Below are positions 42,499 to 51,056 of a stretch of 64,000 bases of DNA, in pieces. How positions within the stretch are numbered: the stretch's first letter is position 1; every line of letters starts with the position of its first letter. The stretch lies in NCBI GenBank assembly GCA_033762735.1, contig JANRLJ010000174.1, positions 1-64,000 on the forward strand, written 5' to 3'. The translations under genes and the position numbers were made by a program. The notes beneath the pieces were generated by a model, which saw only the letters and a list, made by a program, of their open reading frames with translations, ran no database searches and was not told the DNA's origin. Source of the DNA: JANRLJ01 sp033762735 (GTDB lineage: Bacteria > Chloroflexota > Anaerolineae > Aggregatilineales > Phototrophicaceae).

Positions 42499-43467
42499 TT
42501 AAATTTGTAAAACAATTTTGCCGAAGTTCGCGTTGGCTTCCATCGCTCGATGGGCAGCGGCGGCTTGTTCCAGAGGATAGACCGAATCCAGCACGGGGAT
42601 AAGTTCGCCTGTCTCAAAGCGATGCAGTGTAAACTCGCTGAACGCTTCCACCAGCGCGGCCTTTTGTGGCAGCGGCATCGGACGCAGCGTTGTCCCGGTG
42701 ATCGTCAGGTGCTTTCGCATCACCGGGCCAAGGTCGAGTTCCCCGCGTGAACCGCCCAGAAAGCCGATCAGCATCAGCCGTCCGCCCCGCGCCAGCGCCG
42801 TCATGTTCTGGTTCCAGTACGATGCGCCGACGAAATCCAGCACCACATCCACGCCGCGACCATCCGTCGCTTCCAGCACCCTCTGCGCAAAATCCAGGGA
42901 GTGATAGTCAATCGCCATGTCTGCGCCCAGTGCCTCGCAGCGCTGCCGCTTTTCATCGCTTCCAGCGGTCGTGAACACCCGCGCACCCGCTGCCCGCGCC
43001 AGTTGAATCGCAGCCGTACCAACGCCGCTTGCGCCTGCATGAATCAGAACAGCCTCACCCGCTTGCAGCCTGCCCAGCATGAACAGGTTGAGGTAGGCCG
43101 TCAGAAAGGCTTCGGGGATACAGGCGGCTTCTTCAAACGAAAGATTAGCGGGAATGGGCATGGCAGTTTGCAGCGGGACAGCAGCCAGTTCGGCATAGCC
43201 ACCGCCCGTGACCAGCGCCATCACGCGGTCGCCCGGCTGCCAGCGACCTGCGCCTTCGACAACTTCCCCGGCCAGTTCCAGACCGACGATGGAAGATGCG
43301 CCGGGTGGCGGGGGATAACCTCCCCGCCGCTGCAACAGATCAGCCCGGTTGAGCGCGGTAGCGTGGGCGCGCACAAGCAGTTCATCTGTACCCGGCTGCG
43401 GAGCAGGATGCTCTCCTACATAGAGGACATCCGCTTCGCCCGGCTGGTCGAACAGAACCGCTTTCAT
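42499..43467 (-). CDS. NAD(P)H-quinone oxidoreductase, MDR family
   Basis: 322 residues of the zinc-independent quinone oxidoreductase (QOR/PIG3-like) branch of medium-chain dehydrogenases. Catalytic-fold signs: GroES-like N-terminus (ATALNRADLLQRRGGYPPPP), the VGLELAGEVVEG strand, and the nucleotide-binding loop HAGASGVGTAAIQLARAAGA with GSDEKRQRCEALGAD following. It reduces quinones or other alpha,beta-unsaturated carbonyls with NADPH or NADH. ATG at 43467 is preferred over a TTG one codon earlier. It starts 9 bases after the response-regulator stop, so the two form an operon. Confidence 0.85.
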   Translation of the reverse strand: MKAVLFDQPGEADVLYVGEHPAPQPGTDELLVRAHATALNRADLLQRRGGYPPPPGASSIVGLELAGEVVEGAGRWQPGDRVMALVTGGGYAELAAVPLQTAMPIPANLSFEEAACIPEAFLTAYLNLFMLGRLQAGEAVLIHAGASGVGTAAIQLARAAGARVFTTAGSDEKRQRCEALGADMAIDYHSLDFAQRVLEATDGRGVDVVLDFVGASYWNQNMTALARGGRLMLIGFLGGSRGELDLGPVMRKHLTITGTTLRPMPLPQKAALVEAFSEFTLHRFETGELIPVLDSVYPLEQAAAAHRAMEANANFGKIVLQI

Positions 43468-43476
43468 CAAACAGGC

Positions 43477-43833
43477 TTAGGCGCCCATCAGCTTATTGAA
43501 CAATTTCGGCAGATCGTCCGGCTCGAACGGCTTGACCAGAAAGGCGTTCGCCCCGGCTTCCATCACTTCATCTTCCACGTTCAGTCCAGAAGCAATCACA
43601 ATCGGCGTTTTGGCGAAGGTTGGTGTGGCGCGCAAGTCGCGCAGCACATCCACCCCATCCATATCCGTCAGGTGATAGTCCATCAGGATTACGTCCGGGT
43701 TGACCTTATTGGCTAAATCCATCACTTCGCCGCCGCGCCCTGCAATGGACACATCAAAGCCGTCCAGTTCCAGCAGGGTTTGCAGCAGCTTTACCGTCGT
43801 GCGGTCATCATCAACAATCATGACTTTGGGCAA
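43477..43833 (-). CDS. Stand-alone response regulator receiver
   Basis: 118 residues, one receiver domain and nothing else. Acid pocket D8-D9-D10, phosphoacceptor D52 (LMDYHLTDMDG), S82 (IASGLN) and K101 (LVKPFEP) are all present, so it should be phosphorylated normally. Without an output domain it probably acts by protein contact, like CheY or Spo0F. Start: TTG at 43833, five bases after GGAGGTG; the longer frame runs into the lon gene and is artefactual. No histidine kinase gene is nearby; cotranscription with the quinone oxidoreductase is the only context. Confidence 0.85.
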   Translation of the reverse strand: MPKVMIVDDDRTTVKLLQTLLELDGFDVSIAGRGGEVMDLANKVNPDVILMDYHLTDMDGVDVLRDLRATPTFAKTPIVIASGLNVEDEVMEAGANAFLVKPFEPDDLPKLFNKLMGA

Positions 43834-43906
43834 GGATACACCTCCCATGAATGGCAGAGTTGGGTGAGGATGCGGCTTTATCAACAGCATCCCCTGAATG
43901 GCAATG

Positions 43907-46441
43907 TTAGTGTAATGTGTTCTCAGCAGGCTGTCTACTGTCCGACGGCACAGGCACGTCTTCCAGCGCAGCGTCCAGCACTTCTTCCAGATGCTCCACC
44001 AGGATAAAGTGCAGCGAATTGCGCACTTCTTCCGGCACGTCATCCAGATCGTTGGCATTCTTTTTGGGCACGATCACCGTATCCACGCCCAACCGATGCG
44101 CCGCCAGCACCTTGTCCTTGATTCCGCCCACCGGCATCACCTGCCCGCGCAGCGTGATCTCGCCCGTCATCGCAACATTTTTCTTGACGGGGCGGCTGGT
44201 CAGCAGCGAGGCCAGCGCGGTCGCAATCGTCACCCCTGCCGACGGGCCATCCTTCGGTGTCGCGCCAGCCGGAACATGCAGATGAATGTCGTTGTTGTCA
44301 TAGAAGGACGGGTCAACCCCCAGTGACGAGGCTTTGGAGCGAATGTAGCTGAGCGCCAGCCGTGCGCTCTCCTGCATCACCTCGCCCAACTGGCCGGTGT
44401 ACTGGAAGCCTTTTCCGCCCGGCATCCGCGTTGCCTCGACGAACAGCACATCACCGCCGACGGGCGTCCAGGCCAGCCCGGTCGCCACGCCGGGGAGTTC
44501 GGTGCGCTCGATCAGTTCTTCCCGGTATCCGTAGCGCGGCTTGCCGAGGAGTTCGCGCGTCTGTTCACGGTCGATGACCAGTTTTTCGTTTTTGCCTTCG
44601 GCGATGCGCGTGACGACTTTGCGTGCCGCCCGCCCGATCTCGCGTTCCAGCGTGCGCACACCGGCCTCGCGGGTGTAATCACGGATGATTTCCAGCAGCG
44701 AGTCGTTGGTGAATTCGATCTCGTCGCGCCGCAGCCCATTTTCCCTGATCTGGCGCGGGACGAGATACTGCCGCGCGATGGCCGCCTTTTCCTGCTCGGT
44801 GTAGCCGCTGAGCTGAATAATCTCCATACGATCACGCAGCGGGCCGGGAATCGGCTCCAGTTCATTGGCGGTGGTGATGAACAGCACTTCGCTCAGGTCA
44901 AAGGCCACGTCCAGGTAATGATCGCGGAACTCGGCGTTCTGTTCGGGGTCGAGCACTTCCAGCAGTGCCGATGCCGGGTCGCCCCTGAAGTCCCGCCCCA
45001 GCTTATCGACCTCGTCCAGCATGATGACCGGGTTGCGTGTTTCCACCCGCCGCAGCGTTTGAATGATACGCCCCGGCAGCGCCCCGATATAGGTACGGCG
45101 GAAACCGCGAATTTCCGACTCGTCGCGCACACCGCCCAGGCTCATGCGGATGAACTTGCGCCCCATCGCCCGCGCAATCGACGCACCGAGCGATGTTTTC
45201 CCGACACCGGGCGGCCCCACAAAACACAGAATCGCGCCCTGCCGCTCCCGGCGCACATAATCGGTTACTTCTTCTGCTTCGGTTTCCTCGGCACGTTCCG
45301 CCCGAAGTTTGCGCACGGCGAGGTATTCCAGAATGCGCTCTTTGATGTCTTCCAGCGCGTAGTGATCTTCTTCCAGCACCCGGCGAGCATTCACAATATC
45401 CAGGTTGTCGTCCGTCCGTTTTGACCAGGGCAGGCTGGTCAGCCAGTCAAGATAGGTGCGGATGACGCCGTATTCCGCCGCTGCGGTCGGCAGTTTGGAG
45501 AGGCGGTCGAGTTCGCGCCGCGCTTCCTTCTCGGCTTCTTCGGGCATACCGGCCTGGGCGATCTTCTGGCGGAATTCCTCCACCTCAACGGCCTGCTCAT
45601 CGGCCTCGCCCAGTTCACGCTGAATGGCCTTCAACTGTTCGCGCAGATAATACTCGCGCTGGGTCTTCTCCATCTCGGACTGGGCTTCGGTCTGGATTTT
45701 GCGCCCCAGTTCCAGCACCTCAATCTCTTTGGACAGCACGTCCATCAGATGGCGCAGCTTGGCCTCGGTGCTGTGGATTTCCAGCAGCTTTTGCGCTTCT
45801 TCCAGGTCGATGCGCACATAGGTCGCGACCGCGTAGACCAGTTGCAGTGGGTCATCCACGTTCAGTGCGGAAGACACCAGCTCGCTCGGAATGCTGGGCA
45901 TGAGGTCAGCCATGCGCTGGAACTGACTCACAACGGTATGCACCAGCGCTTCGACTTCCAGCGAATCCTCGACCGTCTCCTGCAGACTGCGCACCCGCGC
46001 CCGCAGATAGGGTTCGGTAGAAAGATACTCCTCGACTTCGATACGGGCCAAGCCCTGCACCAGCAGCCGAATCGTGCCGTCCGGCGCACGGAACAGCCGG
46101 TGAATTGAGGCCAGCGTCCCGATGTTATAGACATCATCAGGACCGGGCGTCTCTAAATCCGGGTCGCGCGAGGTCACAAGCCCCACCAACCGATCTGCGC
46201 CGACCACATCATCAACCAGCTTAATGCTGCGCGGCTGCCCTACGGTAAGGGGAATCGCCGTTTGCGGATAAACGACCAGACCACGCAGGGGCAAAATCGG
46301 CAGTTCAGAGGGGATACTGGTAAAGTCGTCGTCCTGGTTCTCGGCCTCATTCTGAGCGCCGGGGTTTCGCTTGCTGCTGCTGGCGGGTTTGTCGTTCGCC
46401 GCCATCATCTGGATGGAAACCCGAGGGACTTTCTCGACCAT
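43907..46441 (-). CDS. lon: ATP-dependent protease La (Lon)
   Basis: 844 residues; degrades damaged and selected short-lived proteins in the cytosol. N-terminal substrate-binding (LON) domain beginning ILPLRGLVVYPQTAIPL, AAA+ domain with Walker A GPPGVGKTS (~residue 405) and Walker B IMLDEVDKLG, then the protease domain with the catalytic serine in KDGPSAGVTIA (~733) and the lysine in GGIKDKVLAAHR (~776). A polar extension of ~45 residues at the N-terminus is not part of the usual fold. It is transcribed away from the cyclic-nucleotide-binding gene. Confidence 0.97.
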   Translation of the reverse strand: MVEKVPRVSIQMMAANDKPASSSKRNPGAQNEAENQDDDFTSIPSELPILPLRGLVVYPQTAIPLTVGQPRSIKLVDDVVGADRLVGLVTSRDPDLETPGPDDVYNIGTLASIHRLFRAPDGTIRLLVQGLARIEVEEYLSTEPYLRARVRSLQETVEDSLEVEALVHTVVSQFQRMADLMPSIPSELVSSALNVDDPLQLVYAVATYVRIDLEEAQKLLEIHSTEAKLRHLMDVLSKEIEVLELGRKIQTEAQSEMEKTQREYYLREQLKAIQRELGEADEQAVEVEEFRQKIAQAGMPEEAEKEARRELDRLSKLPTAAAEYGVIRTYLDWLTSLPWSKRTDDNLDIVNARRVLEEDHYALEDIKERILEYLAVRKLRAERAEETEAEEVTDYVRRERQGAILCFVGPPGVGKTSLGASIARAMGRKFIRMSLGGVRDESEIRGFRRTYIGALPGRIIQTLRRVETRNPVIMLDEVDKLGRDFRGDPASALLEVLDPEQNAEFRDHYLDVAFDLSEVLFITTANELEPIPGPLRDRMEIIQLSGYTEQEKAAIARQYLVPRQIRENGLRRDEIEFTNDSLLEIIRDYTREAGVRTLEREIGRAARKVVTRIAEGKNEKLVIDREQTRELLGKPRYGYREELIERTELPGVATGLAWTPVGGDVLFVEATRMPGGKGFQYTGQLGEVMQESARLALSYIRSKASSLGVDPSFYDNNDIHLHVPAGATPKDGPSAGVTIATALASLLTSRPVKKNVAMTGEITLRGQVMPVGGIKDKVLAAHRLGVDTVIVPKKNANDLDDVPEEVRNSLHFILVEHLEEVLDAALEDVPVPSDSRQPAENTLH

Positions 46442-46539
46442 CGCTACACATCCTGTTTCTGGTGTTTGTTCACCTTACGTCCAATGACGAACCTGTACTT
46501 ACAGGGATGATGGATTGTTGTTTGTCTTAAAGTTACACC

Positions 46540-46545
46540 ATTGTA
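46540..46545 (-). promoter_or_regulatory. Possible -10 box for lon
   Basis: TACAAT on the minus strand, ~100 bases before the lon ATG. The -35 at the expected distance (ACGGCA) is poor. No HrcA/CIRCE element was seen in the lon leader. Confidence 0.3.
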
Positions 46546-46703
46546 GCCTAAATCCCGGCCTGTGCCGTAAATAATTTATTAGACCCTTGCAACAGCGGAT
46601 GAGAATTGTCATACAAAAGCGGGATGGGTATCGATTGTGCGAAAGCCGGGCAGTACGTACAATGGATGATAATCCTGTATTAAGAGACACAAAGGGCGCA
46701 TGG

Positions 46704-47150
46704 ATGGATCTTAAACACATTATGCGACGGGCAGATTTATTTCGCGGCCTGAATGATGCCCAGCTCCAGCAGATCGCCACCATCAGCCATATGGAACAGT
46801 ATGAAAAAGAGGCGGTGATCTTTACGCAGGGCAGCGACGGCGACCGCATGTACATCGTCGGCCAGGGGCAGGTCGAGGTGCAGGTGCGCGACGTTGACGG
46901 AACGACCTACGCGGCGATTTACCTGGGCGAAGGGCAGATCTTCGGCGAAATGGCGCTGGTGGACGAGGGCAGGCGCTCTGCGTCGGTCGTGGCGGTTGAG
47001 GATAACACCGTCGTCTATGGCGTTCCCAGCAAGGAGTTTAACGCGCTCTGCCAGGCCGATAATGCCATTGGCTACCTGATGATGCGCAATATCGCCCAGG
47101 ATTTATCGTTCAAGCTGCGCCACCGCGATTTTGACCCCTCTGGCAGCTAG
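46704..47150 (+). CDS. Cyclic-nucleotide-binding domain protein
   Basis: 148 residues with one cNMP-binding beta-barrel: HMEQYEKEAVIFTQGSDGDR, the MYIVGQGQVEV strand pair, and the phosphate-binding cassette FGEMALVDEGRRSASV (residues 80-95) containing the glutamate and the arginine R91 that contact the cyclic phosphate. No DNA-binding domain follows, so it is not a CRP-type regulator; it may regulate a partner protein. The ATG at 46704 is preceded by AAAGGG at seven bases; the longer frame from 46587 runs through promoter-like sequence. It is divergent from lon. Confidence 0.8.
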   Translation: MDLKHIMRRADLFRGLNDAQLQQIATISHMEQYEKEAVIFTQGSDGDRMYIVGQGQVEVQVRDVDGTTYAAIYLGEGQIFGEMALVDEGRRSASVVAVEDNTVVYGVPSKEFNALCQADNAIGYLMMRNIAQDLSFKLRHRDFDPSGS

Positions 47151-47170
47151 GAACTCATGGAGCCAGTCAC

Positions 47171-47386
47171 ATGATCTACAAAGTCAGCTACGTCGTGCAG
47201 GGGGGCGAGTTCCCCGGCGGCATCAAAAATCAGGAAGAAAAACCTTCGGTGGGTGGCCTCGTGCAGATCGGCCTGATGATGTTTGAAGTCCTTGAAGTGC
47301 AGGAGATGATGCCCCCGCGTGACGACTTCCAGTTCCTTCACGCCACCGTCCGCCCTGCCCCACGCAGCAAAACCAACCGAGACTAA
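47171..47386 (+). CDS. Small uncharacterised protein after cNMP-binding gene
   Basis: 71 residues, no membrane segment. It reads as a small beta-rich protein: MIYKVSYVVQGGEFPGGI, then PSVGGLVQIGLMMFEVLEVQ and a basic tail. No family recognised. GGAG eight bases before the ATG and a 20-base distance from the preceding stop suggest it is cotranslated with the cNMP-binding protein, so it could be its partner. The following palindrome lies between this gene and the convergent hydrolase-fold gene. Confidence 0.55.
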   Translation: MIYKVSYVVQGGEFPGGIKNQEEKPSVGGLVQIGLMMFEVLEVQEMMPPRDDFQFLHATVRPAPRSKTNRD

Positions 47387-47396
47387 ACGATACCTG

Positions 47397-47426
47397 GCAG
47401 GGGCGACTCGGCGAGTCGCCCCTGCG
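47397..47426. repeat. Palindromic intergenic repeat, convergent gap
   Basis: GGCAGGGGCGACTC, GG, CGAGTCGCCCCTGC: a perfect palindrome with 13-bp arms. It lies between two convergent genes, where it could also terminate both. Confidence 0.75.
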
Positions 47427-47541
47427 GAAACGCCTCTCCGGGTTTAGATGCCCTGACCCCACGACGCTGCAAGGATAACGGTCAGTTGCAAATGGCGAAG
47501 CCGCGCTTATGCCTCATCGCTCCTTGCTTCTTTTACTGCAC

Positions 47542-48300
47542 TTAAAACTCGAACTCGTCGAAGTCCTTGCACAGCACAATTGGCCCCTTATACGTCTCCT
47601 GCGCTTCGGGAATCAGCGGCGTAGGGTCGGTGTTCCACACCTGATAGTGAATCAGATAGAGGGATTTCGCCCCAGCTTTGGTCGCCAGTTCACCCGCCTG
47701 CCGTGCCGTGCTGTGACCAGGCGGCGGCCCAGCGGCTTCATGAATCAGGATATCGGCCTCATGTGCCAGTTCCAGCAGCGCGGGCGTCGGCGCAGTGTCG
47801 CAGCTGTAGGCCAGAATATTGCCCGTCACCTTGTTTTCGATGCGCAGCCCGACCGTCGGCACGAAATGATCGACCGGCCAGGCGGTGATCTTGAAATCCT
47901 CGTTTTCCAGCACTGGTGCGCGGGGGCGTTCGCTCACGCGGTGAAACGCGACCGGGAAGAAGCCCGGCCATTCCTGCCAGCCATACCCGGCCATCAGGTC
48001 TTCGGTGCGGTTGATGCAGTGGTGCAGGCCATAGAACCGCAGCGGCGCCTGCCGCCCCAGCAGCCACATATGCATCATCATATTTGGGACACCGGATACA
48101 TGATCGGGATGAAAATGCGTCAGGATTACGTCCTGGAGCGACTCGTCGTCAATGCCACGATCTTTCAGCTTCCCCAATGGATTCGACCCGGCATCCACCA
48201 GCACGGGTGTATCTCGTTCGCCGATCAGGACGAAATGCGTGTAATCGTGTTTCGCATCGTTCACGGCAGCCGCCGAGCCGAGGATTAAAATACGAGCCAT
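47542..48300 (-). CDS. Metallo-beta-lactamase-fold hydrolase, RNase Z-like
   Basis: 252 residues. The metal-binding signature THFHPDHVSG gives H62, H64, D66 and H67; further ligands are likely in PVDHFVPTVG, AYSCDTAPT and the final IHYQVW. This arrangement matches the RNase Z/ElaC and arylsulfatase-like branch of the fold. It could process tRNA 3' ends, but the typical RNase Z exosite arm is not evident, so another phosphodiester or sulfate ester is equally possible. GAGGGA three bases before the ATG at 48300 supports the start, 18 codons inside the longer frame. Confidence 0.8.
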   Translation of the reverse strand: MARILILGSAAAVNDAKHDYTHFVLIGERDTPVLVDAGSNPLGKLKDRGIDDESLQDVILTHFHPDHVSGVPNMMMHMWLLGRQAPLRFYGLHHCINRTEDLMAGYGWQEWPGFFPVAFHRVSERPRAPVLENEDFKITAWPVDHFVPTVGLRIENKVTGNILAYSCDTAPTPALLELAHEADILIHEAAGPPPGHSTARQAGELATKAGAKSLYLIHYQVWNTDPTPLIPEAQETYKGPIVLCKDFDEFEF

Positions 48301-48419
48301 GATTCCCTCAATGTTGAGCCAATGATAGACGGATAAAGGACGAAGCACGCACACGCCTGATTATAATCGGTGCGCGTTCGTCCGTTGTTTGTTTTCAGTT
48401 TGTGGCTGAACGCGGCTGC

Positions 48420-49955
48420 TTAGCCGCCGAGCAGCGCCAGCACCACACGCGGCGTGATGAATGACTCCAGGAACGCCGCCAGCAGCAGCCCCGGCAGCAC
48501 GACGCCAAGAACCAGCTTCAGGGTATCCCCCAGCGTCACAATCCAGGCGTGGCCGACCGTATTGCCACTGGGTGGCCGCGTAATCACCGCCCCCAGCCGC
48601 AGTGCAATCGCTGTGGCGATGACAATCATCGGGATTTCCACAATACCGTGCGTGACCACTGCACCCAGAATCAGCAGTGGACTGTAACCTGCGATCAAGA
48701 CCTGCCCGGTGATATAGCCCAGGATGACGAACGTCAGCGGCGTCAGCACCAGTGCGGCGACCCCAAATGAAAACATCGACAGCATCAGCGCCGCCAGCAG
48801 CACCCGCGTATTCTGTGTAAAGATCATCAGCATGGCATCTCCCTGAACAGAAAGGTTCAGGAACGAGGCCAGTGTACTGGATGTACCCGAAAACTGTTCC
48901 GGCGGCGGCAGATACGGGGCGATCTGCCAGCGTGGAATCAGGCCGAAGACCAGTCCGCCGACGAAAGCACCCAGGAACACCAGAACGGCAATCGCAACAG
49001 GTACACGCAGGCGGCGCAGGCTGAGCGGAATCGCGCGGGTGTACCATTCCACCAGACTGCGCGCGGGTGTCCCGTTCTCATCGACCGCGCGGGCATGACG
49101 CCAGGCTTTGGCGAGGATGCCGCGCAGGTCGAGTCGGTCAATCGTGCGACCGAGCAGTTCTTCCCGGTTGAAGATGCTGTTGCCCACGCGCAGCAGCAGC
49201 ACCACCACCACCAGCATCCCCACGATAATGGCCCACAGCGCTCCCACACCTCTGGAGGAATTGGCATCCGGCGCGAGAAAGATGATGATGCTCTCGCCGT
49301 TGATGATGAGCGTCATTGGGATGATGATAAAGCTGGCAAGCAGATTGGCCGCACGAGTGCTGGTCGTCTGGCTGCTGACGACCACCGCACCTGTCACCAT
49401 GACAAGCGCCTGTACAATCGTGAGCAGGATGATCTGCACAATCAGCATCGGCTGTGGCCGCCATGCCAGTTCGCTGAACAGCAGCGTCCCCAGGTAAACC
49501 AGCATCCCGCCGATGCTGGCGATCAGCGGTGGAATCATCGCGGCCAGCGTTTTGCCGATGTACAGTTCGGTATTGGTCAGCGGTGTGCTCAGCAGCGGTT
49601 CAAGGCTGCGGCGCTCTTTTTCCCCGACGAACGTCTCCAGCGCGATCACCAGCGAAATCGAAATCGGGAAGAAGCCGACGATCATCAGCAGGAACGGAAT
49701 GGTGCGCTCACCGATGATTTCCGCGCCGTAGGTCGCCAGAAAGCCGGAGAAACGCGCCGCCACCCACTGCGCCAGGAACGGGAAAACAAACGTGAGGATG
49801 ATGATGGGGCCGACGATGCGCCAGTCACGGAAGCTGTCCCGCACCTCGCGCCGCGTGATAATCAGCGCATTGGAAAGGGTACGCCGCGCTTCGTCCCAGC
49901 GACCAGCGGGTTGTGCAACCAGAGGCTTCATGGGTTCGTTAACGGTTGTCGCCAT
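48420..49955 (-). CDS. ABC-2 permease fused to a SpoIIM-like membrane domain
   Basis: 511 residues. Residues ~30-265: ABC-2-type permease (NatB-like) starting with the cytosolic segment ALIITRREVRDSFRDWRIVG and containing ETFVGEKERRSLEPLLSTPL, a highly typical permease stretch, plus about six helices. Residues ~300-511: a second membrane unit resembling SpoIIM/DUF95 proteins (LGYITGQVLIAGYSPLLIL, VVTHGIVEIPMIVIATAIAL), with about five helices. The fusion gives an unusually long permease. It overlaps the ATPase gene by 17 bases (coupled translation), so the pair forms an exporter; the substrate is unknown. Confidence 0.8.
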   Translation of the reverse strand: MATTVNEPMKPLVAQPAGRWDEARRTLSNALIITRREVRDSFRDWRIVGPIIILTFVFPFLAQWVAARFSGFLATYGAEIIGERTIPFLLMIVGFFPISISLVIALETFVGEKERRSLEPLLSTPLTNTELYIGKTLAAMIPPLIASIGGMLVYLGTLLFSELAWRPQPMLIVQIILLTIVQALVMVTGAVVVSSQTTSTRAANLLASFIIIPMTLIINGESIIIFLAPDANSSRGVGALWAIIVGMLVVVVLLLRVGNSIFNREELLGRTIDRLDLRGILAKAWRHARAVDENGTPARSLVEWYTRAIPLSLRRLRVPVAIAVLVFLGAFVGGLVFGLIPRWQIAPYLPPPEQFSGTSSTLASFLNLSVQGDAMLMIFTQNTRVLLAALMLSMFSFGVAALVLTPLTFVILGYITGQVLIAGYSPLLILGAVVTHGIVEIPMIVIATAIALRLGAVITRPPSGNTVGHAWIVTLGDTLKLVLGVVLPGLLLAAFLESFITPRVVLALLGG

Positions 49956-50883
49956 TGGCCGTGCCCTCGTCTTCCTTGACGACCTGCAAATAAATGTCTT
50001 CCAGAGTGCGCGTTACCGGGGCCAGCGTCACCACATCAATACCCAGACCGGTCACATAGCGCAGCAGCGTCGGATTGGTCTGATAAGGATCGGCCACTGT
50101 GTAACGCAGCCAGTTCATGCCGCTGTCGGTGATCGTGACCATGCTGCTGAGGTCTTTGGCGAGGCCGTTAAGTTCGCCGTTAACGCGCAGTTCCATCAGC
50201 GGTTCGCCCACAAATTCCCGCGCCAGTTCATCAAACGTGCCGTTGGCGATAATCCGCCCCTGCCGGATGATGGCGATGCGGTTGGCGAGGATTTGCGCTT
50301 CCGTCAGGTTGTGGGTCGTAATCAGGAAGGTGCTGTTGGCGTCGCGCTGGAGTTCGATAATCGCGTCGCGCACCTGCTTGGCGCTGAGCGGGTCCATCGC
50401 GGAAGTGGGTTCATCCAGCAGCAGCACGGGGGGGTTATGCAGCAGCGACCGCACCAGCGCCAGCTTTTGCTTCATCCCTTTGGAATATTCTCCCAGCCGT
50501 TTGTTCAGCGCGAACGTCAGGCCGAAGCGCTCCATGAGGTCGAGCGCATTTTTGCGGCGCACCTCACGCGGCAGGTGATAAATCTCCCCGAAGAAATCGA
50601 GGTAATCCATCCCCTTCATGCGTTCATACAGGCCGTGCTGTTCGGTGAGTACCCCCACTTTCGCCCTTACCTGCGCCGGGGATTGCGTCACGTCATAGCC
50701 GGCCACCTTCACCCAGCCGGAGGTCGGTGGCAGAATCGAGGTCATCATACGGACGGTGGTGGTTTTCCCCGCGCCATTCGGTCCCAGCAGCGCCAGCACC
50801 GTCCCGGCGGGGACATTTAAGTTGATGTGATCGACAGCGCGGAAGCCGTCAAAATCCTTGGTGAGTTCAAAGCATTCAATCAT
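49939..50883 (-). CDS. ABC transporter ATP-binding protein
   Basis: 314 residues; ATPase partner of the fused permease that follows. Walker A GPNGAGKTTTVRMM near residue 38, Q-loop in LTEQHGLYERMKG, signature YSKGMKQKLAL (~135; K instead of the second G, as often in this NatA-like subfamily), Walker B VLLLDEPTSAMDP and the H-loop in LITTHNLTEA. The C-terminal ~90 residues are the extension common in ABC-2 exporters. It powers the transport of an unknown substrate. The pair is preceded by lgt with a terminator in between, so it forms its own unit. Confidence 0.9.
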   Translation of the reverse strand: MIECFELTKDFDGFRAVDHINLNVPAGTVLALLGPNGAGKTTTVRMMTSILPPTSGWVKVAGYDVTQSPAQVRAKVGVLTEQHGLYERMKGMDYLDFFGEIYHLPREVRRKNALDLMERFGLTFALNKRLGEYSKGMKQKLALVRSLLHNPPVLLLDEPTSAMDPLSAKQVRDAIIELQRDANSTFLITTHNLTEAQILANRIAIIRQGRIIANGTFDELAREFVGEPLMELRVNGELNGLAKDLSSMVTITDSGMNWLRYTVADPYQTNPTLLRYVTGLGIDVVTLAPVTRTLEDIYLQVVKEDEGTANGDNR

Positions 50884-51002
50884 GGAAAGCAGCCAGAGTG
50901 GTTAACGGTTCTGCGCCATTATCGCATGAATCTGGTTGAACTGAGGATTAAAAACCGAAAACAGGACAGAAGTGGGACTGAATACACTTTATAAACACAC
51001 AA

Positions 51003-51024
51003 AGGGCGACCGTTTGGCCGCCCT
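51003..51024. terminator. Bidirectional hairpin downstream of lgt
   Basis: AGGGCGACC, GTTT, GGCCGCCCT: a 9-bp stem with one wobble pair. It serves the minus-strand lgt gene (T-containing tail TTTGTGTGTTT) and, on the plus strand, runs into ACATTTTTT. Confidence 0.6.
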
Positions 51025-51056
51025 GCAAACACATTTTTTAGCCTGTAGGTGAAAAA

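Noticed and set aside
43849..44058. Long N-terminal extension of the response regulator
   Set aside because: It overlaps the lon coding sequence and ignores the GGAGGTG site before TTG at 43833.
46587..46703. Long N-terminal extension of the cyclic-nucleotide-binding gene
   Set aside because: It runs through promoter-like sequence without a ribosome site; AAAGGG supports the ATG at 46704.
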